15,933 nucleotides of DNA from an uncultured Oscillospiraceae bacterium (GCA_910588415.1 CAJUPK010000045.1:1-15933); one strand, 5' to 3'. Shown: positions 7,280-15,422, counted from the stretch's first letter. The notes: generated by a model from the sequence alone, not told the origin. Numbers and translations: made by a program.

Positions 7280-8410
7280 ATGAATAACAACGGCAAAAGA
7301 CCGGTTGAGAACGAATACCGCACATCACAAATGTACAAGACTCTCAGCGGGGCTGGGATTCCTGGCGCGGATAAACTGGCCGAGGGCCTGGGCAAAGCTG
7401 CCGCAGGCATTGATGTGGCCTTGAACTCAGTTGGCCCGGCCATTCATTCCGCGGCCCAGGGTGTACGGGAAGCCCAACGGTACGCCCAGGCCCCCCGGCA
7501 AAGCGGTACGTACCACTATGGGGGCAAGCCAGCTAGCCAAGCAGGCGGCCGCGTCCAACCGCCCCAACAGACCGCCCATACCAGCGGCCCAGCCCGGAGC
7601 CATGCCCCACAGGCTCCGCAGTACCAGCCCAGTCCCAGGACTCCCCAGCACACTGCCCAAACCGCGCGGCCTCCCCACGGGGTTACGCCGGCTCCCGCGC
7701 CCCAGATGCCCCCCATGAAGCTGGTCCATGCAGGCAGCCCGGCCAAATATTACATCACCGGCGTGGTGGCGCTGCTGTACGCCCTGAACGCCCAGATGGT
7801 AGAACCTCACCAGTGGGCCCTGTTCGCCCTGGTGGTGGTCCTGACTTTTCTGCTGTCCGGAGCGATTTTCAAGGGAAAAAAGCAGTTTGTCCCTGTCGAG
7901 CAGCCTAAACCAGAGCCCAAGCCCGAGCCTAAAAAGGAGCCAGAACCGGAGAAAAAATCCGCTACGGGCAATCCAGAGGTGGATAAGATCATTGACGAGG
8001 GCCACGATATGATCAAAAAGCTGCGGGCCGCCAACGACGCCATCCCGGACGAGGCTCTGTCCGCAGACATTGACCGGATGGAGCAGGCCTCTGCGGATAT
8101 CTTCAATTATATTGCCAAGCACCCCCACAAGGCCCCCCAGATCCGCAAGTTTATGAACTACTACCTGCCCACCACGTTAAAGCTGCTGAATAGTTACGAG
8201 CAGCTGTCCAAGCAGTCGGTAAAAGGTGAAAATATCACCTCCACCATGTTCAACATTGCGGGCATGATGCACACTGTGGCCGATGCTTTTGAGAAGCAGC
8301 TGGACTCCCTGTTCACGGACGAGGCCATGGATATCTCCGCGGACATCACTGTGTTTGAGACCATGCTCAAGCAGGAGGGCTTTGTGGAGGAGAAGAAGAA
8401 CGGGCTGTAA
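7280..8410 (+). CDS. XpaC-like membrane protein (5-bromo-4-chloroindolyl phosphate hydrolysis family)
   Basis: This 376-residue protein has four parts: an Ala/Gly-rich N-terminus (1-70); a Pro/Gln/His-rich disordered stretch (70-148); two membrane segments (about 157-172 and 178-197) joined by a short turn; and, after a KPEPKPEPKKEPEPEKK linker, a helical domain (about 231-372) beginning NPEVDKIIDEGHDMIKKLR. The last part matches the XpaC family, named for a Bacillus phosphatase-like phenotype but with no established enzyme activity. In Bacillus subtilis xpaC precedes yaaN, a TelA homologue. Here the TelA-like gene is the third gene downstream. The ribosome site is weak (AGGA, 4 nt from ATG), and an in-frame TAG at 7271 rules out an earlier start. 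The role is probably envelope-stress-related, by inference. Confidence 0.8.
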   Translation: MNNNGKRPVENEYRTSQMYKTLSGAGIPGADKLAEGLGKAAAGIDVALNSVGPAIHSAAQGVREAQRYAQAPRQSGTYHYGGKPASQAGGRVQPPQQTAHTSGPARSHAPQAPQYQPSPRTPQHTAQTARPPHGVTPAPAPQMPPMKLVHAGSPAKYYITGVVALLYALNAQMVEPHQWALFALVVVLTFLLSGAIFKGKKQFVPVEQPKPEPKPEPKKEPEPEKKSATGNPEVDKIIDEGHDMIKKLRAANDAIPDEALSADIDRMEQASADIFNYIAKHPHKAPQIRKFMNYYLPTTLKLLNSYEQLSKQSVKGENITSTMFNIAGMMHTVADAFEKQLDSLFTDEAMDISADITVFETMLKQEGFVEEKKNGL

Positions 8411-8423
8411 AAGGGAGGATGAC

Positions 8424-9032
8424 ATGGAAATAGAGATAAAAAGGCTTGTGCCCGGACTGGCTGAGGATTATATCCGTTTTTTTGACGCAACTCCCCACGA
8501 CGATGGGGTTGACGAACACAAGTGCTACTGCATCTGCTGGACCAGCACTGATCATGAGAAGGAGAAGCCCGATTTCTCTACCGCCGGGAAGCGGCGCGCT
8601 ATGGCGGCGGAGTATGTGAAAAGCGGAGCGCTGCAAGGCTACCTGGCGTATGCGGACGGGAGGCCCATAGGCTGGTGCAACGCCAACACAAAAGCGGACT
8701 GCAGCAGCTGTGAGAGCTGGCTGCGCTTTATGGGTGATCTGCCGGAGGATGAGCCGGGGTTGAAAATTAAGAGTATCTTTTGCTTTGTCATTGCACCGGA
8801 ATGGCAGCGCAAGGGCATTGCCGCCCGGCTGTTGGAGCGTGTCTGCGGGGATGCGGAGGCAGAGGGCTTCGACTTTGTAGAGGCTTATCCCAAAAGGAGT
8901 TTTTCCAGCCCCGCTCAAAGCTTTCACGGCCCGGCCGCTATGTTTGAAAAAGCGGGCTTCACCGTTTTTGATGAGCGGAACGGGGACGGGATCATTATGC
9001 GAAAGCCCGTAGGCCGCTTCATAAATCCGTAA
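8424..9032 (+). CDS. GNAT family N-acetyltransferase
   Basis: This 202-residue protein carries the acetyl-CoA-binding motif A around 122-140 (VIAPEWQRKGIAARLLERV) followed by EGFDFVEAYPK and a C-terminal AMFEKAGFTVF. That is the GNAT order of motifs A and B. It is Cys-rich in the first half (CYCICW, then DCSSCESW). This subfamily shows such clusters, but the acceptor is unknown. The start has GGGAGG 5 nt upstream and lies 13 bp after the xpaC-like stop, so it should be co-transcribed. The frame is open upstream to 8283, but that part lies in another frame of the xpaC-like gene and is not coding. Confidence 0.85.
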   Translation: MEIEIKRLVPGLAEDYIRFFDATPHDDGVDEHKCYCICWTSTDHEKEKPDFSTAGKRRAMAAEYVKSGALQGYLAYADGRPIGWCNANTKADCSSCESWLRFMGDLPEDEPGLKIKSIFCFVIAPEWQRKGIAARLLERVCGDAEAEGFDFVEAYPKRSFSSPAQSFHGPAAMFEKAGFTVFDERNGDGIIMRKPVGRFINP

Positions 9033-9098
9033 GAAATGAGAAAACAATCTGTAAAGAGACGGATTTACAATAGTGCTGGATAAAAGGAAAGGGAATGT

Positions 9099-9629
9099 AT
9101 GGAGAACAGCATGGCCGTAACGGAAACAGAGCGCTTGCTTTTAAGAAAATATCAGCAGACAGACCTGCAGGACTTATTCGAATATGTATCCGATGAAAAA
9201 GTGGTGGAATTTGAACCCTATAGGCCCATGACCCTTGCGGAGGCAAGAGAAAACCTGGAGTGGCGGATTGGCACAGAGGAAATGACCGCTGTAGTGTTAA
9301 AGGGTTCTGGAAAGATGATCGGCAATGTTTACATGGGTAAGCGGGACTTTGAAACCTTGGAAATAGGGTTTGTGTTCAACCAGAAGTATTGGGGAAAGGG
9401 ATATGCCGCGGAGAGCTGCAAAGCCTTAATCCAGAAAGCGTTTTCCAGCGGAATACATCGAATCTACGCAGAATGCGACCCCTATAATACTCGCTCTTGG
9501 AAATTGCTGGAAGCCCTGGGGTTTCGCAGAGAGGCCCATTTTTTACAGAATGTTTACTTCTGGAAAGATGAAAACGGAAATCCCCTTTGGAAAGATACCT
9601 ATGTATACGCCAAGCTGGCAGATAAATAA
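9099..9629 (+). CDS. GNAT family N-acetyltransferase, RimJ/RimL type
   Basis: This 176-residue protein matches the RimJ/RimL-like GNAT subfamily (Acetyltransf_3): TERLLLRKYQQTDLQDLFEYV at the N-terminus, GNVYMGKRDFETLEIGFV, the acetyl-CoA loop FNQKYWGKGYAAES (93-106), and the typical end NTRSWKLLEALGFRREA. Relatives acetylate protein N-termini, small-molecule amines or antibiotics. The substrate is not predictable here. The gene is visibly more A+T-rich than the genes on either side and uses AAA, GAA and TTT freely, suggesting later acquisition. AAAGGG lies 5 nt before the ATG at 9099. An ATG at 9111 preceded by GGAG is an alternative. The 66-bp gap before it holds no clear promoter. Confidence 0.85.
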   Translation: MENSMAVTETERLLLRKYQQTDLQDLFEYVSDEKVVEFEPYRPMTLAEARENLEWRIGTEEMTAVVLKGSGKMIGNVYMGKRDFETLEIGFVFNQKYWGKGYAAESCKALIQKAFSSGIHRIYAECDPYNTRSWKLLEALGFRREAHFLQNVYFWKDENGNPLWKDTYVYAKLADK

Positions 9630-9650
9630 ATTTGAAATGAGGTTGTAAGG

Positions 9651-10805
9651 ATGGACAATGAGATCAAACTGACCCTGGAACAAGAGGCCCCTTCCATGCC
9701 TACCCTGACCTTGGAACCAGACGCCCAAGAGCCCCAGGCTCCTGTACAGGAAGAGGTGCAGGTGACCACCCTGGACGAAAGCGTGCTGACCCCCGAGGAA
9801 CGCAAGGTGGTGGACGACTTCTCCCAGAAAATCGACCTGCACAACAGCACCATGGTTATGCAGTACGGCTCCGCCGCCCAGAAGAAGATCGCCTCTTTCT
9901 CCGACTCCGCCCTGAACAATGTGCGCACCAAGGATTTGGGAGAGGTTGGCAGCCAAATCAGCAACCTGGTGGTAGAGCTCAAGGGCTTTGACATTGATGA
10001 AGAGGAAAAGAAAGGCTTCTTCGGCCGCTTTAAGAACACGGGAAACAAGATTGTAGCCATGAAGGCCCGGTATGACAGTGCAGAGGCCAATGTAAACAAG
10101 ATCGCCGCCGCGCTGGAGAGCCACCAGGTGCAGCTGATGAAAGATGTGGTAATGCTGGATAAGCTCTATGATATGAACCTAAACTATCATAAAGAGCTGT
10201 CCATGTACATTATTGCGGGCAAAAAGCGGCTGCAGCAGGAGCGGGCCACCACCCTGGAGCAGATGAAGCAGAAGGCCCGGCAGACCGGCCTTGCGGAAGA
10301 CGCCCAGGCGGCCAACGACTTTGCCCAGCAGTGCGACAGCTTTGAGAAGAAGCTCCACGACCTGGAGCTGACCCGCATGGTCAGCGTGCAGATGTCCCCC
10401 CAAATCCGGCTGGTGCAAAACAACGATAAACTGATGAGCGACAAGATTCAGTCCACGCTGGTAAACACCATCCCCCTGTGGAAATCTCAGATGGTGCTGG
10501 CCCTGGGCCTGGCCCACAGCGAGCAGGCCGTGCGGGCCCAGCGGGAGGTCACGGACATGACCAACGAGCTGCTGCGTAAAAACGCCGACAAGCTGAAGAT
10601 GAGTACCATTGAGACCGCCCGGGAGACCGAGCGGGGCGTGGTGGACATGGAGACCCTGCGCCACACCAACCTAAGCCTCATCCAGACCCTGGACGAGGTG
10701 GTAAAGATTCAGGACGAGGGCCGAGCCAAACGCCGGGCCGCCGAGCAGGAGATCGGCCGGCTGGAAGGCGAGCTGAAGCAGAAGCTGCTGGACATCCATA
10801 CCTGA
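9651..10805 (+). CDS. TelA/YaaN-like toxic anion resistance family protein
   Basis: This 384-residue, almost wholly helical, soluble protein has the TelA family pattern throughout: LTPEERKVVDDFSQKIDLHN; GFFGRFKNTGNKIVAMKARY; MLDKLYDMNLNYHKELSMYI; IRLVQNNDKLMSDKIQSTL; and NTIPLWKSQMVLALGL, then a coiled-coil tail that ends RAAEQEIGRLEGELKQKLL. The family was named from tellurite resistance, and members travel with XpaC and with Ter-type stress genes. The biochemical role is unresolved. The acidic, Pro-rich first 45 residues are probably disordered. GAGG lies 8 nt before the ATG, and the gene begins 21 bp after the second acetyltransferase. Confidence 0.9.
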   Translation: MDNEIKLTLEQEAPSMPTLTLEPDAQEPQAPVQEEVQVTTLDESVLTPEERKVVDDFSQKIDLHNSTMVMQYGSAAQKKIASFSDSALNNVRTKDLGEVGSQISNLVVELKGFDIDEEEKKGFFGRFKNTGNKIVAMKARYDSAEANVNKIAAALESHQVQLMKDVVMLDKLYDMNLNYHKELSMYIIAGKKRLQQERATTLEQMKQKARQTGLAEDAQAANDFAQQCDSFEKKLHDLELTRMVSVQMSPQIRLVQNNDKLMSDKIQSTLVNTIPLWKSQMVLALGLAHSEQAVRAQREVTDMTNELLRKNADKLKMSTIETARETERGVVDMETLRHTNLSLIQTLDEVVKIQDEGRAKRRAAEQEIGRLEGELKQKLLDIHT

Positions 10806-10953
10806 CCGAGAACCGCCAAGCAGCTGAAGGAAGAAGCCGGCGTCTTTTCCGTCAAGGCGCTCATACCGGATGGAGTTTGCGACCTTCATAAGCTGCTGGC
10901 CCCTGCCCACATTCCTCACATCCCCACAAGTATAAAACATTGGAGGTGCTCCC

Positions 10954-11763
10954 ATGAAAAAGAAGAGACATGTCTTTGCCTGTGCGTTTATGGCGGTCGC
11001 CATTGTGGCGGCCATCCCCTTGGGCATCAACCGTTCCCTCTCCAAAATGCGGGAGGAGGCTGCAGGGCATTATTTCTATGACCAGACCGGCTACGCTCTT
11101 TACGAGGGTATTGAGAAGCGGGAGGAGGCAGCCAACAATCTCATCACCGTAGCCAAACGCTACAGCGATGAAAACGGGGAGCTTAACAAGCTGATTGATG
11201 AGCTGGAGTACCGGGTAAGGGTGTGCGAAAGCAGCTCGTATGATTACGAGCGCAATACCTTTGCGGAGGTTGTCCACGCCAACGCCCAGCTGGACCAGCC
11301 CGCACGGCAGCTGGCCAGCGCCTTAGAGGCCGTGGGATTGGCTGAAAAGGACGAGAAGTACCCCCGGCAGATGCTCGCGCTGATGGAGTCAGAGCAGGAT
11401 AAGCTCAGCCGCAGCAGCTATAATGATGAAGCCCGCAAGTTTAATACCAAGCTGGACCAGCTGAAGCCCTTTGCCATCCTGAAGCCTATGTCCACTTTTG
11501 AGAAGGTGGACCAGGAAACTGCCGCACAGGCCATGGAGGGTACAGCCGAAACCGCTGTAACCCAAAATACAGGAGTCCCCTCTCCCCCCGATGCTCCTGC
11601 TCCCCCTGCTGCTCCTGACCTGTACTCGGTCGTGGAACAAGCCCAGGCTTTTGCGGAGGATACCGCAGACCGGGCGACAGATTTTGCGGATCATGTGACT
11701 GACTGGGCAGACGGACTCAGCGATGAGATTACCGACCGGGTGACAGAAGCCCTTGGCGGTTAA
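10954..11763 (+). CDS. LemA-like membrane-anchored protein (divergent)
   Basis: This 269-residue protein starts with a basic N-terminus and one membrane segment or signal anchor (6-25). A helical domain follows with spaced landmarks of the LemA family: REEAANNLITVAKRY near 56-70 and SSYNDEARKFNTKLDQL near 154-170. Pairwise identity looks low, and the call also relies on the next gene, since LemA and TPM-domain genes are frequent neighbours. A Pro-rich linker (208-221) precedes an acidic amphipathic helix (224-268) with 11-residue periodicity. GGAGG is 7 nt before the start and can fold on itself (GGAG-GTG-CTCC). The 148-bp gap after telA contains a TATAAA at 10931 without a good -35, so the gene most likely reads from upstream. 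Confidence 0.6.
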   Translation: MKKKRHVFACAFMAVAIVAAIPLGINRSLSKMREEAAGHYFYDQTGYALYEGIEKREEAANNLITVAKRYSDENGELNKLIDELEYRVRVCESSSYDYERNTFAEVVHANAQLDQPARQLASALEAVGLAEKDEKYPRQMLALMESEQDKLSRSSYNDEARKFNTKLDQLKPFAILKPMSTFEKVDQETAAQAMEGTAETAVTQNTGVPSPPDAPAPPAAPDLYSVVEQAQAFAEDTADRATDFADHVTDWADGLSDEITDRVTEALGG

Positions 11764-11800
11764 GGGCCAGCCCGTCGAGTAGGACCAATGGAAAGGATGC

Positions 11801-12841
11801 ATGCGCATGGGTAAATACACAAAAGCCAGCAAGTGGTTCAGCGTTCTGCTGGCCGTGGTTCTTTTTGCGGCGGCGCTGGCCCCTGCTGCCTTGGCTGTGG
11901 TGCCTGACAGGCCGGAAAGCCAGTATGTGCTGGACTCCGCGGGAGTACTCTCAAAGTCTACAGAGCAGAAAATCGTGAAAGAAAATAGAAAGCTCTTTGA
12001 GGACTGCGGCGCAGAGGTGGTTGTAGTAGCTGTGGACTTCTTTGGCGGGAAGGACCGGGAGGACTATGCCAACCAGCTGTTCAACGCCTGGGGAATCGGT
12101 TCGCGGGAGCGGAACAACGGCCTCCTGCTGGTTCTGGCCATTGGCGAGGATGATTACTACGCTCAAGCTGGGGATGGCATTGCAAGTTACTTTGACGGGG
12201 CAAAGCTGGATGACATGCTCTATGAATATTTAGAGGATGATTTTGCCCAAGGCGACTACGATGAAGGCGTACTGGCATTTTTCGAGGCCGCGGTAGATGA
12301 GCTGGAGGACTACTATGAAGATCCCCGGCATAACGACCCATATTCTGACGAGTATGCGGACACCTATGAGGATGCTATCTATTACGAGAGGCCCAGAACC
12401 AGCGGGTTTTGGAAACTTTGGTCCATCATTTCCGCCTTACTGCGGGTGGCGGTGGTTGTTATCGTCCTTTTAGTGATCTTTTCCGTACTAAAGGGCATAG
12501 GCCGGGGCGGCGGCGGTCACGGTGGGTCTGGCGGCGGTGGCGGTTTCTGGCAGGGCATGATGCTGGGCAGCATGATGAACCGCCGGAGGAGAAGCTATTG
12601 GACGCCTCCTCCCCCACCCCCGCCCAGAGGCGGATTTGGCGGGCCTCCCCCTAGAGGCGGCGGATTTGGAGGTGGAGGCTTTGGCGGCAATCACCGCGGT
12701 GGATTTGGCGGTTTTGGTGGCTTCAGCGGCGGCGGACGCTCCGGAGGCGGCGGCGCTGGCCGGGGCGGCTTTGGTGGAGGACGTTCCGGCGGCTTCCACG
12801 GAGGCGGCAGTTCCCGCGGTGGCGGCGCCGGAAGACGGTGA
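11801..12841 (+). CDS. TPM-domain membrane protein with long RG/FG-rich tail
   Basis: This 346-residue protein has a signal sequence (about 10-32, ending APAALA) and an extracytoplasmic TPM domain (about 41-172). Landmarks of the TPM domain are YVLDSAGVLSKSTEQKI, RNNGLLLVLAIGEDDYYAQAG and LEDDFAQGDYDEGVLAF. Acidic Tyr-rich residues (172-198) and a membrane segment (206-231) follow. A tail of about 115 residues is made of Gly, Arg, Phe, a run of seven Pro, and RGGFGG-type repeats. TPM domains are linked to photosystem repair in plants and to acid phosphatase activity; in bacteria they are mostly uncharacterised envelope proteins. Usual bacterial tails are shorter Gly/Ser runs. GAAAGG lies 4 nt before the ATG at 11801. 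ATG 11807 is an alternative. It ends the array. Confidence 0.85.
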   Translation: MRMGKYTKASKWFSVLLAVVLFAAALAPAALAVVPDRPESQYVLDSAGVLSKSTEQKIVKENRKLFEDCGAEVVVVAVDFFGGKDREDYANQLFNAWGIGSRERNNGLLLVLAIGEDDYYAQAGDGIASYFDGAKLDDMLYEYLEDDFAQGDYDEGVLAFFEAAVDELEDYYEDPRHNDPYSDEYADTYEDAIYYERPRTSGFWKLWSIISALLRVAVVVIVLLVIFSVLKGIGRGGGGHGGSGGGGGFWQGMMLGSMMNRRRRSYWTPPPPPPPRGGFGGPPPRGGGFGGGGFGGNHRGGFGGFGGFSGGGRSGGGGAGRGGFGGGRSGGFHGGGSSRGGGAGRR

Positions 12842-12874
12842 TTCTTCCAAAAGCTCCGTAAATATTCCTGTAAT

Positions 12875-12915
12875 AAAGAGGGAAGAAGCGACACGCTTCC
12901 TCCCTCTCTTCTTTT
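12875..12915. terminator. Intrinsic terminator between convergent operons
   Basis: GAGGGAAGAAGCG (12878-12890) pairs with CGCTTCCTCCCTC (12894-12906) around ACA, with one A-C mismatch that is a G-T wobble in the other strand. TCTTCTTTT follows on the + strand; the - strand side reads TTTATTA. It ends the six-gene array and may also serve the P-II-like gene. Confidence 0.85.
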
Positions 12916-13034
12916 ATAAATTCTTCCGCACGGGTCTGTCCACCTAAAAGATGGAGAGCGGCGAAAAATTCATGCTCCCATCCCAGCACAAATTATGGGC
13001 GCTGCCCTCTATGGCCGGGAAAGCGGGAAAGTTT

Positions 13035-13751
13035 TCACTCCAGCTCACCCAATCCCAAAGCGGCGTCAATGGGCAGAGACACCACCAGTCCCTGGGCCTG
13101 GCTCCGCATCCCGCAGGCTTCACTGATAGCCTTCATAATATTCAGCTTACTCTCCGCGTCCGCCAGAATAAGGATCATCTCCTTTTCCTCTTGGACATGC
13201 AGCCCCCAAAAGCTGGTGGCTGCCTCTTTGGCCTCGCCGCCAGCAATGTGCCGGCTGTGCAGCACAGAGCCGCCAACCGCTCCCGCGCTCCGGGCTGCGT
13301 CCATTACCTGTTCGCTGTATCCCTGGTTGACCACTGCGGCAATAAGCATATGCTTGCAATTATTCATGGATGGCTCTTCCTTTCTACCAGCGGTTTCCAA
13401 GTCCTGGTCTGCCATGGGACAAAGCATACGGAACAGCAGGGCATTGGCCCCGGAGAGGGGCAGGGTGAAAGCAATGCCACTGCCAGGCAAGCCCAGCCTT
13501 AGCTCCCGGTGAAGTGTGCGCAGCATCTTGTCCGCAGCACATTTGGGAATCACGGCAGCCAGCAGTCCCTTATCAATACTGCCCAGGCCCAAAATGTCCA
13601 TCATCTCGCTGGAGGCTGTGCCCACCGCATGAAGCCGGTACAGCAGCGGAACCGCCTGGTCGTGAAACATCTTGGCCGCTTTATCCGCCAGTTTTGGTGT
13701 GGCAATCAGCATCAACACCCGCAGAGGGAATCTCTTTTCCGTCCCGTCCAT
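13035..13751 (-). CDS. Tandem P-II-like protein, partner of DUF1538
   Basis: This 238-residue soluble protein appears to consist of two P-II-like ferredoxin-fold halves. The second half (about 132-234) matches P-II-type regulators: LIAAVVNQGYSEQVMDAARS, AGAVGGSVLHSR, FWGLHVQEEKEMILILADAE and the terminal GLVVSLPID. The first half (about 9-103) follows the same plan more loosely, with KGLLAAVIPKCAADKMLRTL and GSGIAFTLPLS. P-II proteins bind nucleotides and dock on transporters or enzymes. It lies 3 bp downstream of the DUF1538 gene with GAGGAG inside that gene's end, so the pair is co-transcribed and probably coupled. A regulatory role on the DUF1538 membrane protein is inferred. The residues between the halves (104-128) look like a flexible linker. 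Confidence 0.75.
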   Translation of the reverse strand: MDGTEKRFPLRVLMLIATPKLADKAAKMFHDQAVPLLYRLHAVGTASSEMMDILGLGSIDKGLLAAVIPKCAADKMLRTLHRELRLGLPGSGIAFTLPLSGANALLFRMLCPMADQDLETAGRKEEPSMNNCKHMLIAAVVNQGYSEQVMDAARSAGAVGGSVLHSRHIAGGEAKEAATSFWGLHVQEEKEMILILADAESKLNIMKAISEACGMRSQAQGLVVSLPIDAALGLGELE

Positions 13752-13754
13752 TTG

Positions 13755-15299
13755 TCAGTCCTCCTCAATCTCCACGATCTCATCGCTGTCCTCGGGGATG
13801 ATCTGGGCGGGCAAAGCGCACCTCTGGACCTTGCCCAGCTTAAACTTATACTGCAGGCCCATGATCTGCACGGCAATCAGCGGAGTCAAAGCCACCAGGG
13901 CAATGGCACCGAAGGCGTCTGTCATCACATTTCCCCCCAGGCTGCCGCAGGCGCCAATACACAGAGGCAGCAGAAAAGTAGAGGTCATGGGGCCGCTGGC
14001 AACGCCGCCAGAGTCAAAAGCAATACCAACAAAAATCTTAGGTACAAAACGGGACAAAGTTAAGGCCAGAAAATAGCCGGGGATGACAATATACGGAATA
14101 GGCAGGCCCGTAAGCACCCGCAGCATGGCCAGCCCCACTGACACGGACACGCCCACAGACAGGCAGCGGTTCATGGCGGAGGCAGAGACCGTGCCATTGG
14201 TGACAGACTGCACCTGATGGTTCAAAATCTGGATAGCTGGCTCGGCTTTTACAATGAAATAGCCGATCAACATTCCAATGGGGATGAGCAGCCATTTTTT
14301 GTCCGTGCCAGCCAGCTGATAGCCCAGCTGGGTACCCACTGGGGCAAACCCCACATTTACACCGCAGAGAAACAGCACCAGTCCCACCGCTGTATATCCA
14401 AAGCCCACCGCAATACGCAGCTTTTGCCTGTGCTGGTACCGCCGGGTAATCCCCTGAAACACCCCGTACATCACCAAAATTGGCGCAATGGCTATGAATA
14501 CCTCTTTCATGTAGGGGGGCAACTGAAAGGCAAATGCCTTGGCCACATCCCGCATGGTATCCACCTCCACCAGCTCTCCGGCAGCATAGGCGGCCTCTTG
14601 AGGATTGTAAAAGCAGCCCAACAGCAGCACTGCCAGAATAGGCCCCACGCTGGACAAGGCCACCAGGCCGAAGCTGTCGCTGGAGGCCTCTTTATCTCCC
14701 CGCACCGAGGAGAGGCCCACGCCCATGGCCATGATGAAGGGCACTGTAATAGGGCCTGTGGTGACGCCACCAGAGTCGAAGGCAACGGAGAGGAACTCTC
14801 TGGGCACAAAGAAGGAGACGGCCAGCAGCAGAACGTACAGGCCGATGAGCAGCAGGGACAGGTCAATCTTCAGTACAATGCGCAGCACGGCCAGCGCCAG
14901 GAAAATACCCACACCCACCGCCACCGCGGCAATCAGCGCGGCATTGGGGATGGAGGGAACCTGGTTGGAGAGCACCTGCAGGTCCGGCTCTGATACGGTG
15001 ATGATAAAGCCCAAAAGGAAAGAAAGGGAAACGATAACGCTCACCTTTTTGCTTTTGGTCATGCAGGTACCTACCTTTTCGCCCATGGGAGACATGGCAA
15101 GCTCCGCGCCGAGCGTGAAAAACATCATGCCCAGAATCAGCAGGACCGCGCCGATCAGAAAGCATAAAAGAATGCTGGGGGAGATCGGAGCGACGGAGAA
15201 GCACAAAAAAAGCACGATAACAATGATCGGCAGCACAGCCACCAATGCCTCGCGCAGTTTTTCCATGAGTTTTCCGTGCAAAATTGTTCTTATCTGCAA
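13755..15299 (-). CDS. DUF1538 membrane protein with internal duplication
   Basis: This 514-residue polytopic membrane protein is built from two homologous DUF1538 halves. The first has SEPDLQVLSNQV (103-114) and FDSGGVTTGPITVPF (174-188). The second has AEPAIQILNHQV (352-363) and FDSGGVASGPMTSTF (428-442). The duplicated acidic residues within membrane regions suggest an ion or solute pathway, but the family has no established substrate. The protein ends in an acidic cytoplasmic tail (EDSDEIVEIEED). The start is taken as TTG at 15299 because GGGGTG lies 5 nt upstream; an ATG at 15265 (residue 12) has only a weak site. It leads a two-gene operon with the P-II-like gene, divergent from ruvB. 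Confidence 0.85.
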   Translation of the reverse strand: MQIRTILHGKLMEKLREALVAVLPIIVIVLFLCFSVAPISPSILLCFLIGAVLLILGMMFFTLGAELAMSPMGEKVGTCMTKSKKVSVIVSLSFLLGFIITVSEPDLQVLSNQVPSIPNAALIAAVAVGVGIFLALAVLRIVLKIDLSLLLIGLYVLLLAVSFFVPREFLSVAFDSGGVTTGPITVPFIMAMGVGLSSVRGDKEASSDSFGLVALSSVGPILAVLLLGCFYNPQEAAYAAGELVEVDTMRDVAKAFAFQLPPYMKEVFIAIAPILVMYGVFQGITRRYQHRQKLRIAVGFGYTAVGLVLFLCGVNVGFAPVGTQLGYQLAGTDKKWLLIPIGMLIGYFIVKAEPAIQILNHQVQSVTNGTVSASAMNRCLSVGVSVSVGLAMLRVLTGLPIPYIVIPGYFLALTLSRFVPKIFVGIAFDSGGVASGPMTSTFLLPLCIGACGSLGGNVMTDAFGAIALVALTPLIAVQIMGLQYKFKLGKVQRCALPAQIIPEDSDEIVEIEED

Positions 15300-15343
15300 A
15301 AAGTCACCCCGTTTAATATCATTTTAAAACTACCTATGACATT

Positions 15344-15372
15344 ATCTTATAATGAATCGTGATGCTTGGCAA
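15344..15372 (-). promoter_or_regulatory. Possible promoter of the DUF1538/P-II-like operon
   Basis: On the - strand TTGCCA (15372-15367) is followed after 17 bp by TAAGAT (15349-15344), in an AT-rich patch about 45 bp before the TTG start. Other -10 registers in the same patch are possible (TATAAG, GATAAT). Confidence 0.4.
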
Positions 15373-15422
15373 GAGCAAAAAATCGGGTAGGCAGGCGGAC
15401 GGTGCAGAAAAATGGAGTCGGC

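Noticed and set aside
8283..8423. N-terminal extension of the first acetyltransferase
   Set aside because: It overlaps the conserved end of the XpaC-like protein in another frame. The ATG at 8424 has a GGGAGG ribosome site.
10806..10953. Open frame continuing after the TelA-like stop codon, suggesting readthrough or a truncated gene
   Set aside because: The protein already has the usual family length and coiled-coil end, and the extension shows no family features.
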